A stretch of 64,000 nt of DNA from Gammaproteobacteria bacterium (GCA_002690865.1 NZGG01000009.1:84725-148724), one strand, 5' to 3'; positions 21,880 through 31,643 are shown, counted from the stretch's first letter. Notes: generated by a model not told the origin, from the sequence alone. Numbers and translations: made by a program.

Positions 21880-22990
21880 AAGCTAGCATAGGCGGGAGCT
21901 GTTTTAGTTTCTTTGAAAAACTTTCAATAAAAAACTCTTGATCTAATCGTTCTCTTGCTGTGAAGCCAAGCTCTGATCTTTGATCAGAGGAGAGTCTATA
22001 TAATCTCTGCAGGTTCCTAGTTAGTTCTTCCTGACCCGAAAATCTAATACCAACATTGCAAAGGACGTCATCAAGGCCGGGGGCATCACTCGCAATGATA
22101 GGCAACCTAGCGAACATGGCTTCGAGAAGGACAACACCAAAAGCCTCCGCTTCACTAGATGGCATTACAAAACAATCAAAAGCTTTGTAATATTGCGCAG
22201 CTCGATCCAAATGACCAACAAAAAATACTTGATCTAGGATGCCGAGACTTTTGGCCAAATCAGTAAGAGACGATGCTTGAGGACCGTCCCCGAGAATAAC
22301 TAGAACGCAATTATCATCAAATTCGGCAGCTGCAAAGGCTATAAGTAATAAATCGAACCGTTTCTTTTCTATAAGTCGGCCTACTGCTCCAAATATGAAA
22401 TAATCAGAACTTATCCCAAACATTTCCCGAGCTGTTTCCCGGCTTAATAACTTGGCATCCTTACTTAAAGCATGACCCAGCACATGAATTCTTCTATCTC
22501 GAGCAATTGAGGGAATTGCCTGTGCTATATTATTTGCTACAGATCTTGAAACAGCGATCAGATGTATTCCCCTTCGCCAGAACTTAAGAAATGAGGCTCG
22601 AGTGAATCTATGGAAAACATTGTGTTCATGCACAACCCCAAGGATCAGCAATGACCGATAGAAAAAACTAATCACTCCTGCAAGATAAATTGGCTTGTAA
22701 CGATGTGCAATAACAATATCAAAGTTGGCCCTATAGAAAAAAACAAACAAACGACATAAAAGAGAGAATTTTACTCCCCGTAAAGACCTACTGGGACTAT
22801 GTAGGTAAATCACCTTATCGCCCCCAGTTCTTTCCGTTATAATATTACTGGCCTGTCCCTTTAAATAAATCGTAGTGACATCTGCATTAGAAAATGCATC
22901 ACAATATTGTCGGCAAATCAAAGGAAAGGGTCCCTTATAATCGTGACATAGCTGCAATATTTTTAATTTCCTCGACGCACTAACTGACAT
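21842..22990 (-). CDS. GT4-type glycosyltransferase, LPS core
   Basis: AVGRLIEKKRFDLLLIAF, EAEAFGVVLLEAMFARLPIIASDAPGLDDV. Confidence 0.85.
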   Translation of the reverse strand: MSVSASRKLKILQLCHDYKGPFPLICRQYCDAFSNADVTTIYLKGQASNIITERTGGDKVIYLHSPSRSLRGVKFSLLCRLFVFFYRANFDIVIAHRYKPIYLAGVISFFYRSLLILGVVHEHNVFHRFTRASFLKFWRRGIHLIAVSRSVANNIAQAIPSIARDRRIHVLGHALSKDAKLLSRETAREMFGISSDYFIFGAVGRLIEKKRFDLLLIAFAAAEFDDNCVLVILGDGPQASSLTDLAKSLGILDQVFFVGHLDRAAQYYKAFDCFVMPSSEAEAFGVVLLEAMFARLPIIASDAPGLDDVLCNVGIRFSGQEELTRNLQRLYRLSSDQRSELGFTARERLDQEFFIESFSKKLKQLPPMLAFSKVDFSPSEEF

Positions 22991-24725
22991 CGAAATTAGG
23001 CTTTGTTACGAGCAAATCTTCAAGAAATAAATATTCTAAATCTGAACCAAAAAACATATCTAGAGCATCAGAGGGAGAACAAACCATAGGCTCACCTCTC
23101 CGATTCATTGAAGTATTAAGTAGAGCTCCATTACCGGTAAGCTTCTCCATTTCCTTAAGCAAGTCGTAGTATCTAGGATTGAAGTCTTTTTTGACGATTT
23201 GCACACGCGAAGTACCATCCTCATGAACCACCTCTGGAATTCGGTCTGCCCAAGATTTAGCCACTTCAAATGTAATGGTCATAAAGGGTGCTGGGTGTTC
23301 TGTCTGAATAACTTCAGGGGCGACAGAATCGAGAATGCTAGGACAAAATGGACGCCATCGCTCGCGGAATTTAATCTGTTCATTTATCTTATCTGAAATG
23401 CCAGCACAGCCAGGGTTGCCAAGAATACTTCTCCCACCAAGAGCTCTTGGCCCGAACTCCATCCTACCCTGGCACCAAGCGATAGGATTCCCTTCACAAA
23501 GGAGCTTTGCTGCTGCCTTCGCCACATGTTTAATCCGTCGGTACATTGGTTTTTTCTTATGTAATTTACACGCCTGAATACACTCATCTGAGGTATAAGA
23601 GGGGCCAAGATATACGTGCTCCATTTTCTCTGGGTAAATCCCTCGTTTCCAGGTAGCATAAGAAGCAGCGCCTAATGCAGAACCAGCATCACTCGCCGCT
23701 GGCTGCACGAATAGCTCATCTACATAAGGCAACTGTAAAATCTTCTGGTTCAACTTCACGTTCAACGCACCTCCTCCCGCAAAAACAAGCTTTCCCGTTT
23801 CCTCAAGTATATCCTTAAGGTAGCAGTCAATTAGAGCAAGTGACACGTCTTCATAAAGTTTCTGTATCGCTGAGGCGTAATGAATATAGGGATCATCTGC
23901 CACATCGCCTTGCCGTCTTGGCCCCAACCAATCCACCAACTTTTGTGAAAAATAAAAACCTCTACCCCCCTCCTTGTAACGCCTAAGACCAACAGTATTC
24001 ACTAAACTAGTGTTAACCCTAATATCTTTACCGTCGAAAGCGAGCAATCTCGATAAATCATAACGATCGCTATCACCATATGGAGCCATGCCCATGACCT
24101 TATATTCCCCATCCAACATTTCAAAACCAAGGTATTCTGTAAAAGATGCATATAGCTGACCAAGAGAATCAGGGTCGAAAAATTCCTTAATTCGATGAAT
24201 GTCACCATTTTCTCCATACCCAAAGAAAGTCGTGGCATATTCTCCCTTCCCATCAATACCTAGAATTGCTGTCTTTTCCCGAAACCCACTGAGATGGTAG
24301 GCACTGCTAGCATGAGCAATATGATGCTCCACTGGATCAAAATCAATTTTATGCCAATCAATATCAAGATCATCCAACAAACTACGAACCCGCTTAACAT
24401 TACGACGGTAATGTCTATTACCATTTAGCAAAGCATCGAGGGACCGTTCAGGTGCATACCAATACCTTTTGGCAAAATGCCAACGTGCAGGCGATAACAA
24501 ACTTACTTTAGCAAAAGGGAATGCAACAACATCAATATCCCCAGGCTTAACTCCTCCAAAATCCATGCAAAATTTCGCTGCGTTGAGCGGCATCCTATCT
24601 TTGGCATGTTTATCACGAACAAAACGTTCCTCTTCAGCAGCAGCTATAAGCTTTCCATCAATATAAAGAGCCGCGGAAGGATCGTGCTTTAACGCGCCAG
24701 ATAAACCGAGTACAGTGAGTGTCAA
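22980..24725 (-). CDS. NodU/CmcH-type carbamoyltransferase, probable LPS core carbamoylation (TTG start)
   Basis: LGLSGALKHDPSAALYIDGKLIAAAEEERFVRDKHAKDRMP; VEHHIAHASSAYHLSGF; EFGPRALGGRSIL; LPS locus context as for P. aeruginosa wapO. Confidence 0.88.
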   Translation of the reverse strand: MTLTVLGLSGALKHDPSAALYIDGKLIAAAEEERFVRDKHAKDRMPLNAAKFCMDFGGVKPGDIDVVAFPFAKVSLLSPARWHFAKRYWYAPERSLDALLNGNRHYRRNVKRVRSLLDDLDIDWHKIDFDPVEHHIAHASSAYHLSGFREKTAILGIDGKGEYATTFFGYGENGDIHRIKEFFDPDSLGQLYASFTEYLGFEMLDGEYKVMGMAPYGDSDRYDLSRLLAFDGKDIRVNTSLVNTVGLRRYKEGGRGFYFSQKLVDWLGPRRQGDVADDPYIHYASAIQKLYEDVSLALIDCYLKDILEETGKLVFAGGGALNVKLNQKILQLPYVDELFVQPAASDAGSALGAASYATWKRGIYPEKMEHVYLGPSYTSDECIQACKLHKKKPMYRRIKHVAKAAAKLLCEGNPIAWCQGRMEFGPRALGGRSILGNPGCAGISDKINEQIKFRERWRPFCPSILDSVAPEVIQTEHPAPFMTITFEVAKSWADRIPEVVHEDGTSRVQIVKKDFNPRYYDLLKEMEKLTGNGALLNTSMNRRGEPMVCSPSDALDMFFGSDLEYLFLEDLLVTKPNFDVS

Positions 24726-24739
24726 GAGCGAGTCTCTCT

Positions 24740-24750
24740 AAAAAAAAAAA
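24740..24750. repeat. Homopolymer A11 (T11 on the coding strand) upstream of the carbamoyltransferase start
   Basis: Read directly: cta aaaaaaaaaa t. Confidence 0.9.
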
Positions 24751-24781
24751 TCGTACTCTACTCTTTTATAGAATTAAACAG

Positions 24782-26242
24782 TTAGTTTACTCTGACTTCA
24801 AATTCATTGATAAGATCAGATAGCAATCTACTAAGGCCTCGTTTGATAGCAGGTTGATCTCTCCAATTTTCCATAAAACGCTCCAAATCATGTCTGAAGG
24901 CATCACTAAAACCTTTTCTCGTCGTGAACTCGCGCATAGAATCCAAGTCAATAAGCAAAGGTTTATGTTGGGACAATAGGAAATTTGTAGCCTTGAGGTC
25001 TCCATGGCAAATTTGGGATTCTGATAATTTAGTGAAAATATCTTTTAGAGCAGTTATTTCAATGGAAGTACTGTCTGTCAGATGGGAAGCTCGAAGAAAT
25101 TCCCAAGCTGTAGGGCCTTCGATATACTCTGTAATCAAGTAAGCTTTTGAACCAAAAAACCCTAGCCTATTTTCGATCAACGCTAGCGCTTTAAGAGCAG
25201 GGATACCTAAAAACTCCAACCGAAATGCATTTTTCCAAGAAATCCTCGCTCTACTTACCCGCAATGCCAACTTTAATCCGTGGAAAAAACCCTTTACGTT
25301 ATAGCGCTTTATTACTACTGAGCGATCGCTCAGCTTTACTAGCGAGACCGTAGCAGTATTTCCGCTCTTCAATATAAATCCGGAGTCAACGAACCTATCT
25401 GGATCTTGAATTACTTGTCTCATTTCATGATTGAAATTTTTACGCTCACAAACCATGAAACGAGTGAACGTCGAACTAGATACGAATCTTGTGCAGTCAC
25501 GCACCGTTTTCCTTAGAAAAGAGCGCTTTCGAGTCTCTCTGGAACGTTGAATTTCAATCATTAGTTGATTCAACCTTCGCTTATCGTGCTGCCAGTTTCT
25601 GGCATTCTCATATTGAGTAAGTGCCGGCGGTACGAAATCATCAAGCTCTGCGGAAAATTGAGCAAAGAACAACGATAGATTCCTTAGGCTAAGACGCTCA
25701 GGAAGACTTTGCTGAGATTGCTTTCTTATACCTGCTCCATCAATAGTGTAACAAGCACCCTCACTCAGAAGAAAATTTTCTAAGTGAATATCTCTCTGTA
25801 CAACACCGTTATCATGAAGTTGTGCCATAACCTCCATTACCTTGCCAACTAATCGATCTCTTTCCACTTGAAATTTTTGTAACTCCATATCTAAGCTAAC
25901 GGCATCAGGTAAAAACTCAAATACTAGCAGCACACCTCCATCAGAAATCACGCCCTCCCAGAGCAATTTTGGAGTGGCAACGCCAGTATTTTGAATATGA
26001 GTTACACCCAGATGCTCTCGCGTAGAATTTCGTTTAGCATTTTTACCAAAAAATAATTTAACCAAAACAAGTCGGCCTTTATCATTTGCGAGTGCCACTA
26101 GTCTCTTTTTTGGTAAAAGGCGGAAAACTCGAAGAAATTGGATATCGATCCATGCCCCCCCTGACTTTTGTACACTCAGCAAGAACGGTGCCACAAGATT
26201 CCGATCTCGACTTACTAAGGACAGGCCGGTCATTCTTTCCAT
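24782..26242 (-). CDS. Two-domain LPS core kinase (InaA/WaaP-like repeats)
   Basis: Two kinase catalytic loops in one ORF: NGVVQRDIHLENFLL...YTIDGAGIR and SQICHGDLKATNFLL...LLIDLDSM. Confidence 0.8.
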   Translation of the reverse strand: MERMTGLSLVSRDRNLVAPFLLSVQKSGGAWIDIQFLRVFRLLPKKRLVALANDKGRLVLVKLFFGKNAKRNSTREHLGVTHIQNTGVATPKLLWEGVISDGGVLLVFEFLPDAVSLDMELQKFQVERDRLVGKVMEVMAQLHDNGVVQRDIHLENFLLSEGACYTIDGAGIRKQSQQSLPERLSLRNLSLFFAQFSAELDDFVPPALTQYENARNWQHDKRRLNQLMIEIQRSRETRKRSFLRKTVRDCTRFVSSSTFTRFMVCERKNFNHEMRQVIQDPDRFVDSGFILKSGNTATVSLVKLSDRSVVIKRYNVKGFFHGLKLALRVSRARISWKNAFRLEFLGIPALKALALIENRLGFFGSKAYLITEYIEGPTAWEFLRASHLTDSTSIEITALKDIFTKLSESQICHGDLKATNFLLSQHKPLLIDLDSMREFTTRKGFSDAFRHDLERFMENWRDQPAIKRGLSRLLSDLINEFEVRVN

Positions 26243-26284
26243 GCTGAGGGTAACTCCCTAACTCAAAAGTGTTAGCAATACGTA

Positions 26285-26458
26285 CTACATTCTTTTAGTA
26301 AGCAATCCTAAATTAAAATATAGCGAGACATATAAGCAGAAAAGGTCTTTCGACTCCTGCCTGTATCGGTCTTTAAGCATGCGTCGCTTAGATTTCATGA
26401 CTGGAATATGAATCGAGCAATTTTCATAAACATGAATAAGCAGCATACTACCGCGCAT
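26285..26458 (-). CDS. Candidate small ORF (57 aa), unknown
   Basis: Manual translation: MRGSMLLIHVYENCSIHIPVMKSKRRMLKDRYRQESKDLFCLYVSLYFNLGLLTKRM*; AGGGG 9 nt upstream; below the track's size cutoff; no family recognised. Confidence 0.25.
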   Translation of the reverse strand: MRGSMLLIHVYENCSIHIPVMKSKRRMLKDRYRQESKDLFCLYVSLYFNLGLLTKRM

Positions 26459-26460
26459 AA

Positions 26461-27276
26461 TCATTTACCCCTGGAATCCATTTTAATGACCCAATCCGGC
26501 AAGTACTCGTAATCTTGCAGGTAAAACCGACTAGCACGTTTATATACTTGTCGCCAGAATTCGGCATCCTCAACCAACGTTCTTCGCAAGCTTTTACCAC
26601 TATAAAAAACCATAAAACGGAATACATCACGGGAATTAATATTATAATTGAAGGAAGAGAAAAATAGGGCCCCAATATCCTTAACTCTCCATCTTAGAGG
26701 CGTGCGATTCCTTAACTGGGCACGGTGCAAATCTATAAGATAAAGCGAAGGGTCTAGACTATCGACTTCGTAAAGGAAGTGACAAAGGTAGAAATCACGG
26801 TGATTTATTCCATTCACGTGAAGTTTGCGCGCAATTTGCCCAAGCTTCCCAGCTAATGTGCGTTTTAAAGGGAAAGTAACCTGCCTTTCCTCAAATAATT
26901 CTTCTAAGCTTTTGGTGCCCTCTAGGGCTTTAGTAATGATACACGATCGTTTGTACGCAGGATTTAAACCCTCACTAACATAAACTACTGGCGTTAGTGA
27001 ATTTACGCCTAAACGATTTAATTCAGTCAATGCTTTAAATTCATTCTCAGCACCAACCACAGGCCATCGTAATTGACAGAGGTTTTTAAATATTTCCCGC
27101 CAGCCCACCCCTAAGTGACATTTTACGAAAAACCTTTGATCAGCCTTCTCAATTCTAGTTGTACGTCGATTTTCTAAAGAACGAAATACGACACCATCAA
27201 ACTGTTCAATCTGTTCAAAAAGATTTTTGTCATCAAATAAATCGATAAATTGCGGATCAATATATTTTTGTGCCAC
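26461..27276 (-). CDS. waaP: WaaP-like LPS core kinase
   Basis: NGINHRDFYLCHFLYEVDSLDPSLYLIDLHRAQ; next to waaG/waaC/waaF. Confidence 0.85.
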   Translation of the reverse strand: MAQKYIDPQFIDLFDDKNLFEQIEQFDGVVFRSLENRRTTRIEKADQRFFVKCHLGVGWREIFKNLCQLRWPVVGAENEFKALTELNRLGVNSLTPVVYVSEGLNPAYKRSCIITKALEGTKSLEELFEERQVTFPLKRTLAGKLGQIARKLHVNGINHRDFYLCHFLYEVDSLDPSLYLIDLHRAQLRNRTPLRWRVKDIGALFFSSFNYNINSRDVFRFMVFYSGKSLRRTLVEDAEFWRQVYKRASRFYLQDYEYLPDWVIKMDSRGK

Positions 27277-27283
27277 GCTTAAC

Positions 27284-29629
27284 TCACAGATCTTTATTTA
27301 TATGTACGACTGGAGATTGCTGTGCATAGTTGCAAATAAAATCTGCCGCTCTTTCAGGCATACTATAAATATCCGCATATTTAGCGAAAGATAGACCATT
27401 GTTCTTCATTTTAGTTAAGTCGTCTGAGACGATCATTGAAAAGAGTTGTGAAACGAATGTCTTCATATCAAAGGGCGAGGTCACTAGAGTTCCCGCTCCT
27501 GCTTCTTCGACGTAGCGTGCATACCCGCAGACATCAGAAGCAAGAACTGGTAAGCCAGCAACTATCGCTTCCAATAAGACAGTCCCTGTATTCTCCATAT
27601 ATGCAGGATGTACCAGCAAATCAGCACCTAGTAAAAAACGTGGGATATCGTCGCGTCCCTTAAGAATCTGTACGGACTCACTCAGACCTAAACGGTGCGC
27701 CATACGATAGAACTGATTTGGACCATCTTCCCCTATAGCAATGAGACGGGTACGAGAGAGAACATCATGTGGCAATGAAGACATCCCCAATAAGACTCTA
27801 TCTAATCCTTTTGTTATGAACCCTGAACCAACCAATAGTAGAAGAAAGTCATTCTCTCCTAAGCCAAACTCATGACGAAAGTCTTTACGGACAATATCAG
27901 CATCGGCTGGCGCTCTTCTATTTAACAAGATACCTGGAGGTAGCAGGTGGAATCGAGATTCTTGCGTTCCATAGTATTTTATAAAAAGTGGCTTTTGAAC
28001 CTCTGAAATCATAAGTATCTTAGTATCGAATGATTTGTCGAAAACAGCGCTTTCATACTTTGAGAAATGATGGTACCTAGGTAATTGTCTATCAAACCAA
28101 CCTCGCTGAGTGTACATTTTTTCCTGATAGCAATAGTCAGCCGCATAATAGATATCTAATCCGGGCATTTTGTTAAACCCTACAAGACAGTCTACTGGAT
28201 ATTTCTTTAGATGCGCCTGAATCCATCGAGAAAACTTTTGGTTTCGGCTGTGGTTCGTCAACGCGCTGACTGGTACGAGAATAATATCAAAGCCCTCAGG
28301 GATATAGCCGTCCCAAGATAGAGCATAAACTCTGATGCTATAACCACGAGACTGACATTCCATAGCAATACGGATGAAATCAAGTTGTAGTCCACCAAAA
28401 GTCATGTATTTATATAGGCAAAAGGCTAAAGTGCATCCGTTCTGTTTACATAAAGGCTTGTCTAGGACAACCTCTTCGATTTGAGAAGCTGCATCATTGT
28501 GCAAAGAGTAAATATTTGCTTTTTGCGCAAACTCACGACCTCTGGAAACAAATTCATCGCGCGCACTTAATAATAACATCTCTAATAGCTTTTCATTGAG
28601 CTCCCTCTGTGAGAAAGGATTTCCAACAAGATATCCAACATCTGCTTCTTCTATATAGTGCCCATAGCCACAGTTCTCTGTGGCTAGAACCGGCAGACCC
28701 GCTACTACAGCCTCGAGTAGAATAATACCGGCATTCTCATCAGTCGCTGGATGAAGTAAAAGATCTGCTGCAAACAGGAATTCGGGTATCTCATCAGGAT
28801 CACGTCCAAAAGAGAAAATTGTCACGTTTTTTTGTAGTCCCAAACGGAAAATTAATCGCTTAAACGGTCCTGGATTATCTCGACCGACAATAAAGTATTT
28901 AGTCCTCCTGCGGATCTCGCGCGGCAACGAACTTAAAGCATAAAGAGCTCGACTGACTCCCTTTTTTATGAACCCTGATCCTACAGTAAGCAGCATATAC
29001 TGATCATCTGCTACACCTAGTCGGACTCGCATCTTTTTTCTAATTTCATCTACATCAGGCGGAGCAATACGATTTTTAGCAATTCCAGGTGGCAAAAAAT
29101 GCATACGATCACTGGGGGTCTCATAATATTTTTTAAAAAAAGCTGTCTGCGCATCGGAGATCATAAGAATTTTGGTAGGACTATCATTCCCAAAAACTGA
29201 TCGCTCATAATGAGCAAAATGATGATACCTTGGTAATTGACGGTCGAACCAGCTGCGCTGAGTCTGCATTTTCTCCTCATAACAGGAGTCTCCACAGAAG
29301 TAGACGTCTAGATCAGGCATCTTATTTATTCCAATAACACCATCGACAGGCGCTTTCCGCAGTGCGCTCTTTACCCATGAGCTAAAGCGTTCATTTCTGG
29401 TATGGTTTGTAAAGGCAGTTACCGGCACAATTACGATCTCGAATCCTTCCGGTACTTCACCCATCCAATCTAAGGTATAAACACGCACAGTATGGCCTCG
29501 TTGCTGACAAGCCATAGCAATATTTAGAAAATCAAGCTGAAGACCCCCATAGGGAAAATACTTATATAGGCAAAAAGCAAGCTTTAAGCTTGGGACTTGA
29601 TGTCGATTTGTTTTTGGAGTGTTTTCCAA
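27284..29629 (-). CDS. waaG: Fused tandem WaaG-like glycosyltransferases (two full copies in one ORF)
   Basis: LAFCLYKYFPYGGLQLDFLNIAMACQQRGH... (copy 1) and LAFCLYKYMTFGGLQLDFIRIAMECQSRGY... (copy 2); EX7E motifs ENAGIILLE and ENTGTVLLE. Confidence 0.88.
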   Translation of the reverse strand: MENTPKTNRHQVPSLKLAFCLYKYFPYGGLQLDFLNIAMACQQRGHTVRVYTLDWMGEVPEGFEIVIVPVTAFTNHTRNERFSSWVKSALRKAPVDGVIGINKMPDLDVYFCGDSCYEEKMQTQRSWFDRQLPRYHHFAHYERSVFGNDSPTKILMISDAQTAFFKKYYETPSDRMHFLPPGIAKNRIAPPDVDEIRKKMRVRLGVADDQYMLLTVGSGFIKKGVSRALYALSSLPREIRRRTKYFIVGRDNPGPFKRLIFRLGLQKNVTIFSFGRDPDEIPEFLFAADLLLHPATDENAGIILLEAVVAGLPVLATENCGYGHYIEEADVGYLVGNPFSQRELNEKLLEMLLLSARDEFVSRGREFAQKANIYSLHNDAASQIEEVVLDKPLCKQNGCTLAFCLYKYMTFGGLQLDFIRIAMECQSRGYSIRVYALSWDGYIPEGFDIILVPVSALTNHSRNQKFSRWIQAHLKKYPVDCLVGFNKMPGLDIYYAADYCYQEKMYTQRGWFDRQLPRYHHFSKYESAVFDKSFDTKILMISEVQKPLFIKYYGTQESRFHLLPPGILLNRRAPADADIVRKDFRHEFGLGENDFLLLLVGSGFITKGLDRVLLGMSSLPHDVLSRTRLIAIGEDGPNQFYRMAHRLGLSESVQILKGRDDIPRFLLGADLLVHPAYMENTGTVLLEAIVAGLPVLASDVCGYARYVEEAGAGTLVTSPFDMKTFVSQLFSMIVSDDLTKMKNNGLSFAKYADIYSMPERAADFICNYAQQSPVVHINKDL

Positions 29630-30651
29630 GTCTCTTCTGGTGTAATCGCAAAGCAGGGAGGGTAGAGTTTACAATCGTCATTAGAGAACTTACAGTCCCT
29701 CTTCAGACATGGAATGCATGGTAAGTTGCTACTCGCTAAAGTTAGCTGGTACTTTCCCGAAATACCGGTAAGGTTCGGATCAGTTGGCCCAAACAATGCC
29801 ACAGTAGGTACACCTAACGCTTGTGCTAAATGCCCCAGGCCGGTATCGACCGTTATTATACCGGCGCAACCTGCTATCCGTTTTGCGAGCGCATTTAAAG
29901 ATAATCTAGGTAGCAAGTCTGCGCCTTTGCTTGCAATTCGACATGCCCGCTCAAAATCAGAGTCATTTCCCGAAGGAATAAGCACCTGAAAACCGTCGTT
30001 TTCTGCAAGTTGCGATAATCTTATCCAGTTTTCTTCTGGCAAAAACTTAGAAGCCCAAGTCGTTCCATGCAACAGCATAATCGATTTAGTGCTTACTTGG
30101 TCGGAGCAGAAGAGGCCAAAATCCGCTCCTGATGAAAAACGATAATGCAGAAGCTTCGCTCCGAGTGTTCGTAACCGATCAATAGCGTGAATTCCCTTGT
30201 TCACATTAATCCTTCGCTGATACAAAAAGCTAGATACAAATTCACGACTGGAATAGAAACCAAACCCGCCAGTGGGTCCTTTTGCTATCGATGCTACTAA
30301 AGCACTTTTAACTAGCCCCTGAGCGTCAATTATCAAATCATATCTTTCTGAACGCAAAAGCCTCAGAAATTCCCATAACTCCCTCCATGTATGAGCATAA
30401 AACCATGTTCTTCGCCATCGACGAAATGCTACTTTAATAATTTTTGAAATGCCTTTGTGTATGGTGGGAATATCCGAGAACTCATCCTCTACAACCCAAT
30501 GGATAAGTGCCCCCTCATGATATCTTTGGATATCAGTAACGAGGGGAAGCGTATGAACCACATCACCCAGGGAGGATAATTTCACAATAAGAATTTTCAT
30601 TAACGCTCTAGTTGTAACAGAACATCCTCTGGCTCGATTAAATTCAAACAA
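29584..30651 (-). CDS. waaC: LPS heptosyltransferase I
   Basis: MKILIVKLSSLGDVVHTLPLVTDIQRY; GIITVDTGLGHLAQALGVPTVALFGPTDP; internal ATG of MKILIV likely the true start. Confidence 0.92.
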   Translation of the reverse strand: MFEFNRARGCSVTTRALMKILIVKLSSLGDVVHTLPLVTDIQRYHEGALIHWVVEDEFSDIPTIHKGISKIIKVAFRRWRRTWFYAHTWRELWEFLRLLRSERYDLIIDAQGLVKSALVASIAKGPTGGFGFYSSREFVSSFLYQRRINVNKGIHAIDRLRTLGAKLLHYRFSSGADFGLFCSDQVSTKSIMLLHGTTWASKFLPEENWIRLSQLAENDGFQVLIPSGNDSDFERACRIASKGADLLPRLSLNALAKRIAGCAGIITVDTGLGHLAQALGVPTVALFGPTDPNLTGISGKYQLTLASSNLPCIPCLKRDCKFSNDDCKLYPPCFAITPEETWKTLQKQIDIKSQA

Positions 30652-31616
30652 TTTTTGTGTTCAAGTGGGCAATTTCTCTTGAAGCAGGGACTACATTGGA
30701 TTGATTTTCTGATTACTATAGGATTAGTCGTTAAAGGAGGCGTAAATGTAGGCGAAGTAGACCCATATACAACAACGATTTTACAACCCACTGCAGAGGC
30801 AACATGCATTAATCCTGAATCGTTACTAATAACCTGACCACAGAGATTAATTAGGTCAACGACATCAAGTAGGGTTGTACGACCAGCCAGATTCGCACAA
30901 TCTTTTTCATAACTAGACGGTAAAATTTTACAAATTTTGTTGGTTAAAACACGATCTCTCGCTGACCCAAACAACCATACTTGCATACCACTCTCAATCA
31001 CTTCCTTAGCTACTCCGGCAAATTTTTCTTCTGGCCACCGCTTAGCATCACCAAACTCTGCGCCCGGGCAAATGCCGAGGATAGGCTTTGATGCATCAAG
31101 ATTAAATCGTCTCAAACAGTCATCCTGATTAATTCGATCGATAGCGAGAGACGGCTCACGATACTGGGGTAGCGGTTTACTAGAGCCCAAGCCAAGCGCC
31201 ATGAATCTATCAATCATTCTAGGCAACTTAGCCCGATCGAGTATCCGCATATCATTCAGTAACTTATACCGCATCTCGCCTCTATATCCTGTCCGCAAGG
31301 GTATATCTGCAAAAAATGGAACAAGCGCCGATTTGAAGGAATTGGGTAAAACTATAGCCTGATCATATCCTGTTTTCTGGAGCGCTCGCGCAAATAAGCG
31401 CCGATAACCTAAATTCATCTCCCCATGACCAACATCAAATAACAAAGGGCGATCAACATTAGTCATCCTAGATAACAGGGGTTTAGAAGCACTAGGTGCC
31501 ATTACATCGATTCGCACGCCTGGATCATTCTCTTTCAGCAAAGAATATAAGGTCTGAGACATAATTATATCACCGACCCAAGATGGGCTAACGACAAGTA
31601 TTCGTTGTTCAGTCAT
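30600..31616 (-). CDS. waaF: LPS heptosyltransferase II
   Basis: RILVVSPSWVGDIIMSQTLYSLLK; GICPGAEFGDAKRWPEEKFA; VISNDSGLMHVASAVG. Confidence 0.95.
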   Translation of the reverse strand: MTEQRILVVSPSWVGDIIMSQTLYSLLKENDPGVRIDVMAPSASKPLLSRMTNVDRPLLFDVGHGEMNLGYRRLFARALQKTGYDQAIVLPNSFKSALVPFFADIPLRTGYRGEMRYKLLNDMRILDRAKLPRMIDRFMALGLGSSKPLPQYREPSLAIDRINQDDCLRRFNLDASKPILGICPGAEFGDAKRWPEEKFAGVAKEVIESGMQVWLFGSARDRVLTNKICKILPSSYEKDCANLAGRTTLLDVVDLINLCGQVISNDSGLMHVASAVGCKIVVVYGSTSPTFTPPLTTNPIVIRKSIQCSPCFKRNCPLEHKNCLNLIEPEDVLLQLER

Positions 31617-31643
31617 TGGTAATCATTCGTGGTCACCACTTGA

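Noticed and set aside
26448-26675. 75-aa minus-strand track ORF
   Set aside because: Overlaps the WaaP-like kinase 3' end in another frame; low plausibility compared with the kinase
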